Part shown: positions 22,765 through 34,500 of the stretch, piece by piece
Numbering within the stretch: position 1 is the first letter of the stretch
How the letters are laid out: the number at the start of each line of letters is the position of its first letter
NCBI GenBank assembly: GCA_000827495.1
Contig: KN817535.1
Location: 452,935 to 516,067 of the forward strand
DNA: 63,133 bases
Reading direction: 5' to 3'
Source of the DNA: Hypholoma sublateritium FD-334 SS-4
Taxonomy: Eukaryota; Basidiomycota; Agaricomycetes; Agaricales; Strophariaceae
The notes under the pieces: generated by a model
Seen by the model: only the letters and a program-made list of their open reading frames with translations
Told to the model about the DNA's origin: nothing
Databases searched by the model: none
Position numbers and translations under genes: made by a program

Positions 22765-25700
22765 TACAACATAGTTTTATTAAGCCTATATAGCACAAGA
22801 ATCGAACGATTTGTATGGCACGCTCGCATCGTTCATTCCTCGCAGCGCTGATCCATGCGTTCCTACGTCCCGCAACGTAATTGACATTGTTCGCAAATAG
22901 ACAGTCCTTTCGCATGGAAACGGACGCGTCAATGGATTTTCAGCCCAATAAATCAGTTCTCCGATGCATGCCAAGTACCACGCACCTTTCGCTGCACACA
23001 GGACACCCTGAGGTCGGCGCTGTCGCGTCGGCGCGCAGGATACGCCAGCGACAGCGTTCTGGCTCTAAAGATGGGTTTGAATAGTGCTTCGTCTCATGGG
23101 GTTCAGGTATGCTGCAAAAGTAGAAGAATACTCACCCGGTCGCGTGCAGAATAGAGGAAGATGACGAAGGTACCAGGTGACCGACGGGGCACAAACGTTG
23201 ACAGTATACACGCTCTGCAGATTCCGCGTGTAGCTATCCAATGGATACAGGGAACCCAATACAGAAACACCGGAATAACAGACTGGCAAAGACATAGAGC
23301 AACGATGTAGAGAAAATCACATAACAACAGAAGCATATAATGGACAATAGTGCGAGTGCGATAACGGTATTCGCCACTGTCAGCCACACTCCGCCGTCGC
23401 CGTGTGATAAAAAAAAAAAAAGAGGCCGCGGCTGTAGGTGTGAAATATACGGATAGTACACTTTCAGTCCGCGAACTTATTTCGCAGAGACGGCGGATTT
23501 GTAGGGCAACAATGGGGACGGCGGAATGGAAAAGAACGCGATGCGACGATGGACGTATCTTCCTATTTCAAGACGAACACGTGCAGGTAGGCCACCAAGA
23601 TCATTGGAAAGGAGCCAGCAGCTGCTTATGAATAGTGATAGCGTACAGTATGAGATGGGTAGGTTGGGATAGAGGCATTACATACCGTATGAGTATCCCA
23701 GGACTTATCATACATGGGCGAGAGTGAATAATTGGGCATGAGGCCTGCCTATAGTTACGGCGACAGTAAGTCTAAGGCAAAAGAGATTAATGGCAAGAAT
23801 ACCGGCATAGTGTACTTACGCATGGACCATATCCACGGGCCGTGTCTCCGAGGGAGTTGTCCCTGCGCTTTGACAACTCACGGTCCCATTCTCTATCCGC
23901 TCTGCCCCATCGCGATCCGCACCGCCGTTCAACGACGCTGTCACGCTCCATCGCGTGTCAGCCCCGCGGCGCATACAGCCAAATAGTATGCGCAGTCGCA
24001 CGGTGGCGGAGGGCACCGGGCGAGCGCAAATGCTGATGCCCAATGGTGGATATCTGTGGTGGGTGCGACATGTCAGCCACCGGCAGCAATACGTCACGAA
24101 GCGAGAATACAGGCTGGTAGCTAGCGGTACGCGCTAGTCCTGGATATATAGCGCCATATGCGGTGCGGAGAGCATGGGCTATATGGGTGTGCGTTCGGGA
24201 AGGCGCAGGAGCAGGAATAGAGGGACGTGACGAGACACCAGATGTAGGATGCGTTGAGTATTCATGTCCGTGTACATGACGGCGCAACGTCCCCGAGTCG
24301 GGTAGAAAACGGGCGGATTGCCTAGGATTCATCAGCGGTAGAACGTTGAAGCGAGGCTCAGGCGAAGAATCGTCAACACCCGCACATATGCACGGACATG
24401 CGCACGTACACGTTAGGTAGCACCAAAAATAAATAAGCCAGGTCGAACATGCATATGAGTAGACTCATTTCCATAGCTCTCAGCCGATATGCAAGCTGAC
24501 GCGCTGAAGACAGACCGCGCCGCCCATTTCCGCGGCGTCGCGTGCGCCTGCACAGCATGAGACGTAGAACGCACTTCCCACAACGCTTTCACGCCGAGGA
24601 CAGCGCGGTGCCTCCGATGCGCTGCTCCGCGGACGAACATAGGTTTACAAGCACAAATAAATACACACCGACCAATAGCAGAACTCACTGACGGCATGTT
24701 CGAAACATGCATGACGGCTGGTCATGGGTGGAGGAGCGGGCGGACGGCTGAGGGCGCGAGCGCGGGGGTTCGATGTAATCTCTGCGATGGACGTTAGCTA
24801 GCGCGAAATAAGCCAACGGAGCCGAAAACAATTCAGAACTGGGCGGTGCAGCTCTACGACGGGCACCAACACAAGCGTGCGATACAGAGGAGGCGTTGAT
24901 GCTGCGATGCGCGTCTGCGGCGTGGACAACAGTGCACACATTACACAGTATGGCTCCGTGGGTGAGCGCCGAGCATGCGTAATCATATTTGCGCTGTATG
25001 AATTGATATCTTTATTATATCACTGTACTATGGAAGGCTGGGCGGGCGAAAAGGCAGAGTAAGAAACGTGACGACGCACCGAATAATTGACGTGTGTGGC
25101 GCCATGTAGAGTTTCAGATTGCCGATATGGCATGAGTTGGTGGAGGCAGTAAGCGAGCGGGGAACCCGCGGAGAGGGTAATCGCACCTATAAATCATCTG
25201 ATATCAGCAAAGATTCTCCACAGAAGCGAGAAAAGAGGATGAGTGCGTAGGGGAAAGGACCTACGCATACGGATGCATCATGCGATGTTATCAAGCACGG
25301 GCCACCGTCCTCCAAAGTGATTACCGCACGCAGAGCAGTCCAATATTTTGAAAGCGCACTTTCAGAAACGCTGCCATATTATGGAAGAACGACAGATTTG
25401 GCGAGGCATACCTGCAGTGAGGAAGGGGAGGGAGCGATGTCAGAAGAGAGAGGGAAAAAATGTGGGGAACCTGAGATAGATGCGGAAATGAATGCACCTC
25501 AACTAGTAGCTCTCTACATGCAAAGTTCATAATGCCACAGAAACCGATGGCGAAGGACAAGCGGCAAACACCATGATGGCGATGAGGATGAGTTGGTGGG
25601 TGGGTCGGACAGAAGAGATGGACCATGTACATACCTTGGGCTCAAAAATCAGACGCAGAAATAAGCAACGTTCGAGGTGCAGCGTTGATGGTAGAGGATC

Positions 25701-25937
25701 GTCTCATGGTTGCAGGGTGGCACGCAAGGTGGGCGAACCTTGGACGAACCCCTAACCGGAGAATGCCGTTAGCGATATTCCACGCACAGACCACCACCAC
25801 GGACCGTTCCTCCGTGCCGTCATCTGGCGGGCACCCGGAGATTTCCCAGATCACAGCCACTACAACGGATCCTCCCGAAATTTTACTAGCATGACTTGAC
25901 GTTCAACTACATCCAGCACTTCATCGAATCATCAAAT
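22765..25937. other. Spacer D to E, repeat-derived
   Basis: No supported gene. A shared spacer block lies at 25782-25815, only 123-156 bp above the start of E, the closest such spacing on the + strand. The words GGTGGATATCTGTGG and GACATGTCAGC at about 24044-24078 recur at 33080-33112. The word GACGACGCACCGA at about 25069 recurs at 34858. A poly-A run is at 23408. Minus-strand frames at 23103-23387 are hydrophobic, but I could not assemble them into a gene. Confidence 0.45.
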
Positions 25938-27413
25938 ATGCCAGTCAACTCATCATCCATCCCTGTCAACCTCAACAACGACGTACTGTTGTCTATATTT
26001 ACGATGAATGCCGACATGTTCTCCGACGAACGAGCTCTCAATACAACGCGCATTGCATCACAGGTGTCCCGCCAATGGCGAGACCTACTTCTCGACACGC
26101 CATCCATATGGGCAAAGCTCATTGACATGAACGGAATCCGTTGTGCCCCTAGCTATGAATGGGGGAACGAAGTCATTCGAAGAAGTGGATTTGCACCACT
26201 ATGGATCAAAGCAGACTCGTATAGCATAGCCGACCACCTGCGTACAGAGGCCGCCAACCGATACTATCTTTTCAATGAATTCTTCGTCAGTTGTATCAGA
26301 GGAAACTGGCGCCGTATCCAGAAACTGGTTATAAAAGACCTCTCCTGCAGTTTCTGCCTCACGCTTGCTATGCTGTGCTTTCCAGCACCGCAACTGGAAG
26401 AGTTTGACGTGTCTCGGCCAGACCTGGATGAAGAAATTGGACGGTCATCTCTCTTTGCCGGCGACGCACCTATCCTTCGCAGATTCAGCTTCGGGTACTA
26501 TGTTGTTGATCCGGCCGCACCATGGTTGCATCATCTTCATTTCATAGAACTCGATAGCGCGTACAGCATTCGCGATGCACTCGCAGTTCTCTCGGCGACC
26601 CTTAATCTTCAAGAGCTCAAGATCGATGATCTCATGATCTCAGATCTATCTATACCCCTCCCCATCGTCTCTCTCCCACACCTAAAGCACGTACAGTCTT
26701 TGGGCCGCCCTCACCCATGCGCCGCACTTCTAGATCATCTAGAAATTCCTTTGCTCTGTTCGTCGACTATGTGGGTCGACTCTTGGAGCCACGATACACC
26801 CATTGAACTTCTTTCCATGGTCAACACATTTATCCGATACGCTGAGCGGTATTTGGCCTCACGTATATTCAACATCATTCGCCTTGATTACACGCCAGAG
26901 AAATACGTCTCCTTGGAATGTGAAACCAAGCGCCCGGTTAAATGTCAGTTCCGCCTATCGTTCCCACTGCATATGGATCACGATTCGACCCTACTTGCGA
27001 CGTTCGTGAACCATCTAGCTCTGCTGGATCTCTCAAGTTTCACGCGACTCCGATTACGCACCAATGGTCCCCTAAAATCATCTTTTGCGCCCCTTTTCAA
27101 CCGCCTCTCATCTCTGAACACTATGTCGATCGATACACGAGCGCTTGGATATCTAATGGTCCTCCAAGACCATATGATCGCCACAAACCTGGAGGAGACA
27201 ACTATTGTCTTTCCGCTTCTTAAAGTCATCAACGTCGGTGCGACGAGCGGCGGCTTCACTGCCAAACACGTTGAGATTACTATGAAATATATTCTGCCGA
27301 GGATACGAAATGGATATCCCATCGCCAGGTTGAATATATCGAAGAATTCTCCTCTGGACGTCCCGCCCGGTTCAGACGCGTTTGCAGAGGCGAAGGGCTT
27401 GAAAGTAAAATAA
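25938..27413 (+). CDS. F-box-like family protein E, C-terminal tail lost by frameshift
   Basis: This is an intronless gene of 491 residues starting at 25938, the ATG that gives the family leader before NLNNDVLLSIF; an upstream in-frame ATG at 25896 adds unrelated sequence. Present are NADMFSDERALNTTRIASQV, then SRQWRDLLL (Cys replaced by Ser in QVCR), IWAKLIDMN, RRSGFAPLWIKA, GNWRRIQKLVI, APQLEEFDV, LFAGDAPILRRF, APWLHHLHFIELD, VLSATLNLQEL, LLDHLEIPLLC and ILPRIRNGYPIARLNI. After GLKV the frame ends at once. Compared with D, the stretch from this point to EYTCG is 43 rather than 42 nt, a net +1 shift. The missing tail SFEYTCGSDNPGKYI is still readable one frame over at about 27433-27477. A 29-nt intron (GT..AG) would also restore it, but that is shorter than any intron seen elsewhere in the window. 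The adaptor may still work if the tail is dispensable. Confidence 0.8.
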   Translation: MPVNSSSIPVNLNNDVLLSIFTMNADMFSDERALNTTRIASQVSRQWRDLLLDTPSIWAKLIDMNGIRCAPSYEWGNEVIRRSGFAPLWIKADSYSIADHLRTEAANRYYLFNEFFVSCIRGNWRRIQKLVIKDLSCSFCLTLAMLCFPAPQLEEFDVSRPDLDEEIGRSSLFAGDAPILRRFSFGYYVVDPAAPWLHHLHFIELDSAYSIRDALAVLSATLNLQELKIDDLMISDLSIPLPIVSLPHLKHVQSLGRPHPCAALLDHLEIPLLCSSTMWVDSWSHDTPIELLSMVNTFIRYAERYLASRIFNIIRLDYTPEKYVSLECETKRPVKCQFRLSFPLHMDHDSTLLATFVNHLALLDLSSFTRLRLRTNGPLKSSFAPLFNRLSSLNTMSIDTRALGYLMVLQDHMIATNLEETTIVFPLLKVINVGATSGGFTAKHVEITMKYILPRIRNGYPIARLNISKNSPLDVPPGSDAFAEAKGLKVK

Positions 27414-29893
27414 TAAACGCCGAATGATGACAGGTAGTTTTGAATATACATGCGGAAGCGACAATCCGGGGAAATATATTGTGAACGTTTTTAGAACGGG
27501 TAGTGAACGATTTCTACAATGCGCTCACATCATTCGCTCGTCTCGTCATCGTCCTAATCCAGATGCTGAAGCTTGCAACCATGTTGTGCGCCCTCCACCT
27601 CTGCGATCTCAACGGCGATGTCGATGGTACAGTGGGGTGTTGGGTATTCGCAGAACACCTAGCGCGGAGGGCAACCTCCCCGCCGAAGTACCCAGGATGC
27701 TTGGGTACTGGGATATATTTGAGACATGGCACCGACATCTTGATATAACGGCGCCGTAGGCAGATGCCCGTTTGGAGGTGGAGAGGTATTGGCTCCGATC
27801 AAGAGATGAGGGGCCCACGCCGCACAAATACTGACTCTCGATAAGTAAGCGTACGCAGAAAATGCGAGCATAGAACCTACCATAGAGAACGCCCAGTGTG
27901 GGTACTCCTGGAGGACCCGAAGAACGATAGAAATATACAAGATTAAACAGCCCACACACACTAGTTTCACGAGGCCTTCGACGCGTCATGTGGGACGACG
28001 GCGGGCACGGTAAAATCGTGCGTAGAGCACCTACATGGTGGTGGATATCTACGTGAAGTCATTAGCAATAGTGGAAGACAACTTTACAGAGTTTACCTAG
28101 GCTGCACTAAGCCAGCGCACAGCGCTCTGCGTTCGTGTATGCAGAAGTAACACCATGCTTTAAAAAAACGGCGAAAAGGAAAAGCTGCAGATGCGTCAAC
28201 GATAGCCTGCCGTCACTTAGTGGTGTTTGAAATATTCGCACTGGACGCGACATATGAGCTAGCTAGCAGAAATGACCGCATTTGCGTGGACGGAATAAAG
28301 AAGCAGATAGGGAATCTGCCGTGCACCGTAGCGCGTGAGTCGTCGACCACACAAGCCACACTACGTTCACGCTGGGGGCAGCGCGGCGCGCAGAGTGGGA
28401 AACCCGGCCAAACATGGTTCAAGAATACCTGAATACTCACCCATGGATACTCATGCACGTCGATGGCCTGTTTTAGATATGTACGACGATTTGAGGAAAC
28501 TGCGGTGGGCGTCGGATGTCAGCTAGCGTGAAAAATGAGATAATGAAGCGAATAAAACAAACTGGCAGCGTGCGGTACAGCGTCACGCACGGGCATATGG
28601 CACCATGTCCGCCGCGACAGTGAAGTGAGTGCGCCAACAAAAGTGAGCGACACGATACGCATCACATATAAAGGATGACGACACGCGACAGCATGCGTAT
28701 GCTCGGTACACAAGCCGACAGTGCAAAGGTGTTGCTCTGTTGGAGCAGGGCCATGAGAGAAAAAGGCGTATGAACGAGACGTTGACATACCGAAGATAAA
28801 ACAAGTAACGCCGTGGTAAGACATGGACGAGATATAGAGATAAGAAAGCGAATAAAACAACTTGCTTTCCCACTTTCCGTGCAATAGGCGCGTCGTAGAG
28901 AGGACTACGTTCCACGCAAGACGTAAAGAAGTCCGCGAGACCAAGGCAGATGTACTCTTCACTGTGACACAATGAGCACGTTTGTGTGGTCTGCCCTTCA
29001 TCAGAGAGAACGCGCGTGAGCATCCACATGCATGGCGCGTATACCCACCGAGTAGTCTAGAAGGACCACTTACCTCAGTTCTGAATACTTCCACGCACGG
29101 CCTGAGAGCACAGATGAGAATGGAGAGTCCTGAAGGCGACAACCTTCCGACTAGAGGGTCGGCGTGCATAAGGAGCAGGGATAGGGTGGGCGAGGGAGGA
29201 AAAGGAGCGACTGACGGTGACAGTGGCTTCGAAAGGGGGCGCGGCGAATGCCGGGCCACGCTACGCACAGACCACTGCAACGGACCATTACGGACCGTAT
29301 GCCTTTGGTACGCTTGTGTCAATGCCAGGGACACGCGCGGGAGCGCGACGCCGCTTTGAATTGTCCCAGGAGTAAAATATGGGCAGCCCAACCTGCACGC
29401 CACGCATCCGTTTCTCCGTGAGCGCGTGCGGTGAACTGCGCTGACTCCGACCTAGATGCACGACGCGTTCGGCGCAGCAGTCACCATGGATTATGGATAT
29501 GGCGTACATTCATACAACAAAATGCAGTGAGCCTTTCGCTGCAGCGACGGCGGCGTCGCAATCCTACGCACTCACCATCCTCCGTATTTCTACAGTGATT
29601 TGGAATTGCCGCACGCACGCAAATTGAATACACAGTCCCGTACGCGCGGAAATAAGTGCGGAAAATGTCTGCTGCTTTCTCTCATTAAGCAAGCGCGCTC
29701 AACGGATTCTTCTCGCCCGCCGAAGTTTGAAGTTCTGGGTCTAGACCGTTTCACGTGCCTGTATTACGTTTGCTCATGATGATGGTCTTACGATAATCGA
29801 TATGTTCAACGTCTTGCAGCTTAAACATTTCAGAGTCCACCAACCATTCCTCATCGAAGTATCAGAGATCCTCAAAGTGGATTCCTCGCGACA
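27414..29893. other. Spacer E to F, repeat-derived
   Basis: The first 70 bp contain the displaced tail of E. The rest has no supported gene. Read on the minus strand, 27659-27970 is hydrophobic (CLILYISIVLRV, then AFSMVGSMLAFSAYAYL) and could be a membrane-protein exon remnant. The segment at 29000-29052 repeats 2584-2635. A shared spacer block lies at 29262-29300. A minus-strand open frame at 28519-29403 overlaps both repeats and is not credible as a gene. Confidence 0.45.
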
Positions 29894-31510
29894 ATGTCTG
29901 CACTTCCGAATGATTCTCCCATTCGCTGCCTCAACTTCGACATTCTTTGGTGCATTATCGACATGAACGCCAACATGTTCGATGACAACACAGCGGCGTT
30001 GAAGACAACTCTGACCACGTCTCGCGTATGCCGCGACTGGCGCAGCTTTATGCTTAGAACGCCATCAATCTGGGCACATCTTATCGACGTTGATTACCTG
30101 TACAGGTGCACAATCGAGGGGAGGCGCGAACTTTTCCGCAGGAGTGGGACAGCGTTGCTGTGGATCCAAACACACACACCCAACAGCCATCCATTGTGTG
30201 TCCCCCCCCGCTACTTGAATTGTGTCCTGGATGTTTTATGCGAGTACCGAGAGCGGATCCAAAGGCTTGACGCAACTATTGTTGTCCGACAGGCGCGCCG
30301 GTGGAAACCATTATACCTCCCCATGCCGTACCTCGAGTCGTTCTCCGTGACTCTTGTTGAAAATTCCCGGGCCAGTGAAGTCCAGGATATTAGACGCCTA
30401 CTACCATTCTCGGTTCTTTTTGGTGGAAGTGCGCCAATGCTACAGGAATTGTGTTATAGGTCTGGTAGGGCCAATTTAACTGCCCCATGGCTGCGTCAGC
30501 TTCGATCCATGGTTCTCTGGGCTCTACTGACAGTCTCTGAAACGCTCGGGGTACTTATGTTGACCAACAACCTGGTCAAGCTGCAAATTTCCAACACGTA
30601 CACCAACGATATGACTGCAAAACTCCCTTTGGCGACACTTCCGAAACTCGCTTATTTAGAACTAAGCCTCCATTTCGACCTTATTTCGGGCGCAGTACTT
30701 CTGGACCACATGTCCATCCCCCCTGCTTGTTCACTGAGATTCTCAATGGAATTCTTGCATCACGAATACATAACCAACAAAAGCACTCTGGGGTCAGTTA
30801 TCCAGGCAATATCTACTTGTGCGCAGCGTCATTTCACACACCATGTACCCCAAGCTCTAGGGCTCGTATTTGAAGCCTTCCACTCCATGGACTTGACCAC
30901 GTCTTACTCCGATGAACGTCGCTGCAATGAACAATCATTCGTCTTCAGCATGAATTTGGCCTCGAATCAGGTGTTCCCGGCGCATGCGCTTCCCATCCTG
31001 CTGAGCAAATTCACTCTGCCCCACTTTTCCGAAGTCACCGAAATGGTCATTGTAATCGCCGGCAAGAATCGCCCAGTTCCTGAACTTGCCGCGTTCATCG
31101 CACGCCTACCTTCCGTCAACATTATCCACACCGACGCATGGTCGCTCCGCCATGTAGCCCGTGCCCAGGCGGCCCTCGAAAGAGCTCACACGGGGCCTCA
31201 AACTGCGTTTCCCGCGCTCAAGACGCTTCGAATCGCATTTTCTGGCTTAGAACCTTTCACGACATTTGACAGCGCTCCCGATCCTATTTCAAAATTCGTC
31301 ATGCCGCGGATTGCGCGTGGCCATGCGATCGCCACCGTAGATTTCACAGAGAACACCCTGGACGTCCTCCCTGATGTGGAATTTATTAGAAAGGCACATG
31401 GCCTGAAGGTGCTCTGGCGAAAGAGCGGGGTTGCAGAAATTCTTGAGCACATATGCGGTACAGGTATGCCGAAGAATATCGCTTCTATTCGAGAAGTATC
31501 AGCGACATAA
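29894..31510 (+). CDS. F-box-like family protein F (NANMF subgroup)
   Basis: This is an intronless gene of 538 residues. The N-terminus MSALPNDSPIRC, then FDILWCIIDMNANMF, is nearly shared with gene M at the other end of the window, so the two are sisters. It has Asn for Asp in NANMF and SRVCRDWRSFMLRTPSIWAHLIDVD, and then RRSGTALLWIQ. Leucine-rich landmarks are AKLPLATLPKLAYLEL, LLDHMSIPPACSL, FPAHALPILLSKF and ARLPSVNIIHTD. The end region is MPRIARGHAIATVDFTEN, GLKVLWRKSGVAEIL, EHICGTGMPKNIA. A His replaces Tyr in the EYICGS tail motif. No defect is visible. The F-box part suggests a Skp1-binding adaptor; the divergent middle suggests different targets from the NADMF subgroup. Both roles are inferred. 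Confidence 0.86.
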   Translation: MSALPNDSPIRCLNFDILWCIIDMNANMFDDNTAALKTTLTTSRVCRDWRSFMLRTPSIWAHLIDVDYLYRCTIEGRRELFRRSGTALLWIQTHTPNSHPLCVPPRYLNCVLDVLCEYRERIQRLDATIVVRQARRWKPLYLPMPYLESFSVTLVENSRASEVQDIRRLLPFSVLFGGSAPMLQELCYRSGRANLTAPWLRQLRSMVLWALLTVSETLGVLMLTNNLVKLQISNTYTNDMTAKLPLATLPKLAYLELSLHFDLISGAVLLDHMSIPPACSLRFSMEFLHHEYITNKSTLGSVIQAISTCAQRHFTHHVPQALGLVFEAFHSMDLTTSYSDERRCNEQSFVFSMNLASNQVFPAHALPILLSKFTLPHFSEVTEMVIVIAGKNRPVPELAAFIARLPSVNIIHTDAWSLRHVARAQAALERAHTGPQTAFPALKTLRIAFSGLEPFTTFDSAPDPISKFVMPRIARGHAIATVDFTENTLDVLPDVEFIRKAHGLKVLWRKSGVAEILEHICGTGMPKNIASIREVSAT

Positions 31511-34500
31511 TTGAAGTTTTCTGGCGCAGCTCGTGGGTATTTCAACAAATAAGCCAGTCAATTATAACCATTCGCTCACTTATTATAATTAGGGCAGCGG
31601 CAACGCAGGAAATTTAATCCTGCCTGGAACAGGTATTCAGAACATCGAGCGTAATTGTAAATAGTCTATTGTGCAATTTATCCTTGAGTCGGTAGCGAGG
31701 ATTATGATATTCATATTGTGGAAAATCCGCCTTCTCGCAAGCTCTTTGCCGATGAGTCCAAGACAGATTGCGAAATAATGATATTCAGGTACGAACCCAT
31801 ATAAACGAAGGTAATGAGTGAGTCTCCTGGTAGCGGTGGATACTGTTCGAACACGGAAGCCAGGGAAACATTCGTGGTATACGGCCGTCAGCACTGTCAC
31901 CACGCACGGAGGATTATCGATCATCGATCATCGATTATCACGAACGAGTCCGGGCCCGCCGCCGATATCCTTCAGGCGCGCCGGCGCCTATCGAAGGTTT
32001 GTTTGTACGATCGTCCCGAAAGAAACGCGGCTCACATTGAGGAAGCGCGACTGTACTTGGGCTTCTCGAAGATGAGATACCGACATTATGATAGTACAAA
32101 TAGACCTCTGCATACCGTATCCTCACGCACTGGGCCCCACGGCCGTTGATACAAGGTGCAGCGTTCCTGCGCGAGAAGATAGAGGTGAATGACTGCGTCG
32201 GCAGCGGAAAGAGAGAGTATATGCATAGCTACTACGACGCGATGAATCATCTGGGATCGCCAACGGTCCCACACGCGCGTTGAGGAGAAATGGCACAGTC
32301 ATCGGCACGGGGATGCGCGCATACACCGCGGCTATCATCGTCGACGCACGATGCGAAGTTAGTCGCCCAGTCGATCAATACCCCGCATCGATGGCATGTA
32401 CGGACTCGCGCCTACGATATTGTATGCATGGGAATAGCCTCAGCGACATGCAGAGCGTAAAAGGTACCCTGCGATGGGATCGATGCATCAACACCAGCAC
32501 CATGCACGCGAAGGCGAATATGACACTTACATATGTAGAGGGATGTATATGTATACCACGCGGTACATCCCGCCACGCCGAGCTGAAATCATAAAAGAAG
32601 ATGACAAAAAAGGCAAAATCGCGGCCGCACCAAGCACCACTCGCCGTTCATTACTGTCCGATTACATGCTCTCGCCAGTAGCTAAGCGCAGTGGGCCTAG
32701 CAGGTGGCGAGAGAATATCCTAGAGCTGACGGACAGCGAGCTGGGCTGGGCCGCATAGTCAGAAGATGGGTGTGTGGGGAAGGGATGTACGCATATTCGC
32801 TCAAAGAATGTGAAAGCACGCGCAAGGTCCATACATGTCGCTCCCGCCGCTGCAGCACAACACGCTAAATATAGCGTTTTGATGCGGCGGGGGCTCTGAG
32901 CGGCTCGGTGCACAACAGCGCAGGGTAAAGATAGAATGAAAATAGCGTGTAAAGTATACGTAAATGAAGACGCACCGATGCGCGCAAAGGGTACATCGTC
33001 GTCCCAATTTATATGATCATGAAGCCTAGGCGGCGAGCAGCAGTGCGTTGCGGACGCGACGCGAACGCTGGGTCTCGATGGTGGATATCTACGGTGGATG
33101 TGACATGTCAGCGACAGCCAAGATAAAATGACAAGGTGAGGCAGACAGCCTCGTAGCCCACGGAATAGTGCCTTGCTTGGTGGATAGCGCCAGGTCCACA
33201 GCGACTTGGGCATACGGAAATAGGCGAGCGACAGCATTTGGGCATTGAGCTTCGAGAGCGCACCCACAGCGCGCACAGCGAATAGAATGCAATATCATAC
33301 GACACACCAAGTACAGGCAGGCGTAGGTATCAGTACGCGTGCGCATACATGAGGTGTGAACGGCAGTTCTACAGCGCTGGGCAGTGGGCGGGCGTGCTCG
33401 CGGGAAGGCGTAGGAAGTGGGACGGTAAGAACGGGATCACGACGCACCGCAGGCGAGATGTGTTCTGGTACGATGGGACGACCAGGTCAACCTGAGTGTT
33501 TTCCGGGGCAGGAGGCCCTTAGCGAATGCTTCGAGGGACGAATCGCATCTAAGAAATCGTCAATGAAGGGCGACAATCGATACGTAGGGGCGAGGGAAGG
33601 TGATGGATGGGGGACATGCCAAAACACATCCGCCGGTTACGAGCCAGTCCAGATGCACAGGTCCCTAACAATCGCCCAGTTCACTCGCAGCAGCGTAGAC
33701 GTAATCCTTAACGACGGCGGAGTGGGTGGGACGTGTCGCCGGCGAGGATGGGGAAAAGGGGATTTCGGACGGTATGGTAGGTTGCAAGGGCCACAGGGGA
33801 CACGCGGACGGGGGTGTCCCTGAGGAGAGCCGGAGAATGCCGGGATCTTCCCGGGTCTCGACTCCTGGTGTGTGCACGCGGTCCTTAGCCTACATGAAAA
33901 CAAAGTGAGCGTCCTCGCCAAATCCTCTCTACAGGTCGCAGAAGGCATTTCCCGCTCAACACCTAACATCACGGCATTCCTCAACAGCTCGTCCCATTTC
34001 GCCTCCCGACTCAAAGCTCCGGAACACGCGCGTTCATATAGTTAGTCAAACAAACACAGCGCGCACCCAGCACACACACGCCTCCGCACTCCACAGGACA
34101 CGGGAAAACAGACCGCTAGGGTACCGTCAACCCTGCAGGAAACGCTCCGTGACTACCCACGCGCATTAAGTGTCGACCCTCACGCGGAAGCAGCACCACA
34201 CAAATTGAGCGCTACGAAATCGCGCTGGTGGCTGGCGCCGTCATCGCACCGGCACCTCTCGCTCAGCAGTCGCTCATTTTGGACCAGCGCACCCGGGTTC
34301 CCACCGACGGTCGTGCGCAGCTGAGGGGATCTCGGGAATGTACAAAGTGAGCGTAGGCGAGGGCGCCAGCTGCGACACACGACGCGTGCCCTGATGACGT
34401 GCGTGTTATATAGGGAGCGGCGAGAGGAGGGCAACGGTATATTGAGGGCATTACGCAGCAGTAACAATAACCCAGAATGGCGCACAGCGAATACAGAGCA

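Noticed and set aside
28519..29403. 294-codon minus-strand frame
   Set aside because: It covers repeated spacer segments whose other copies are not open in this frame.
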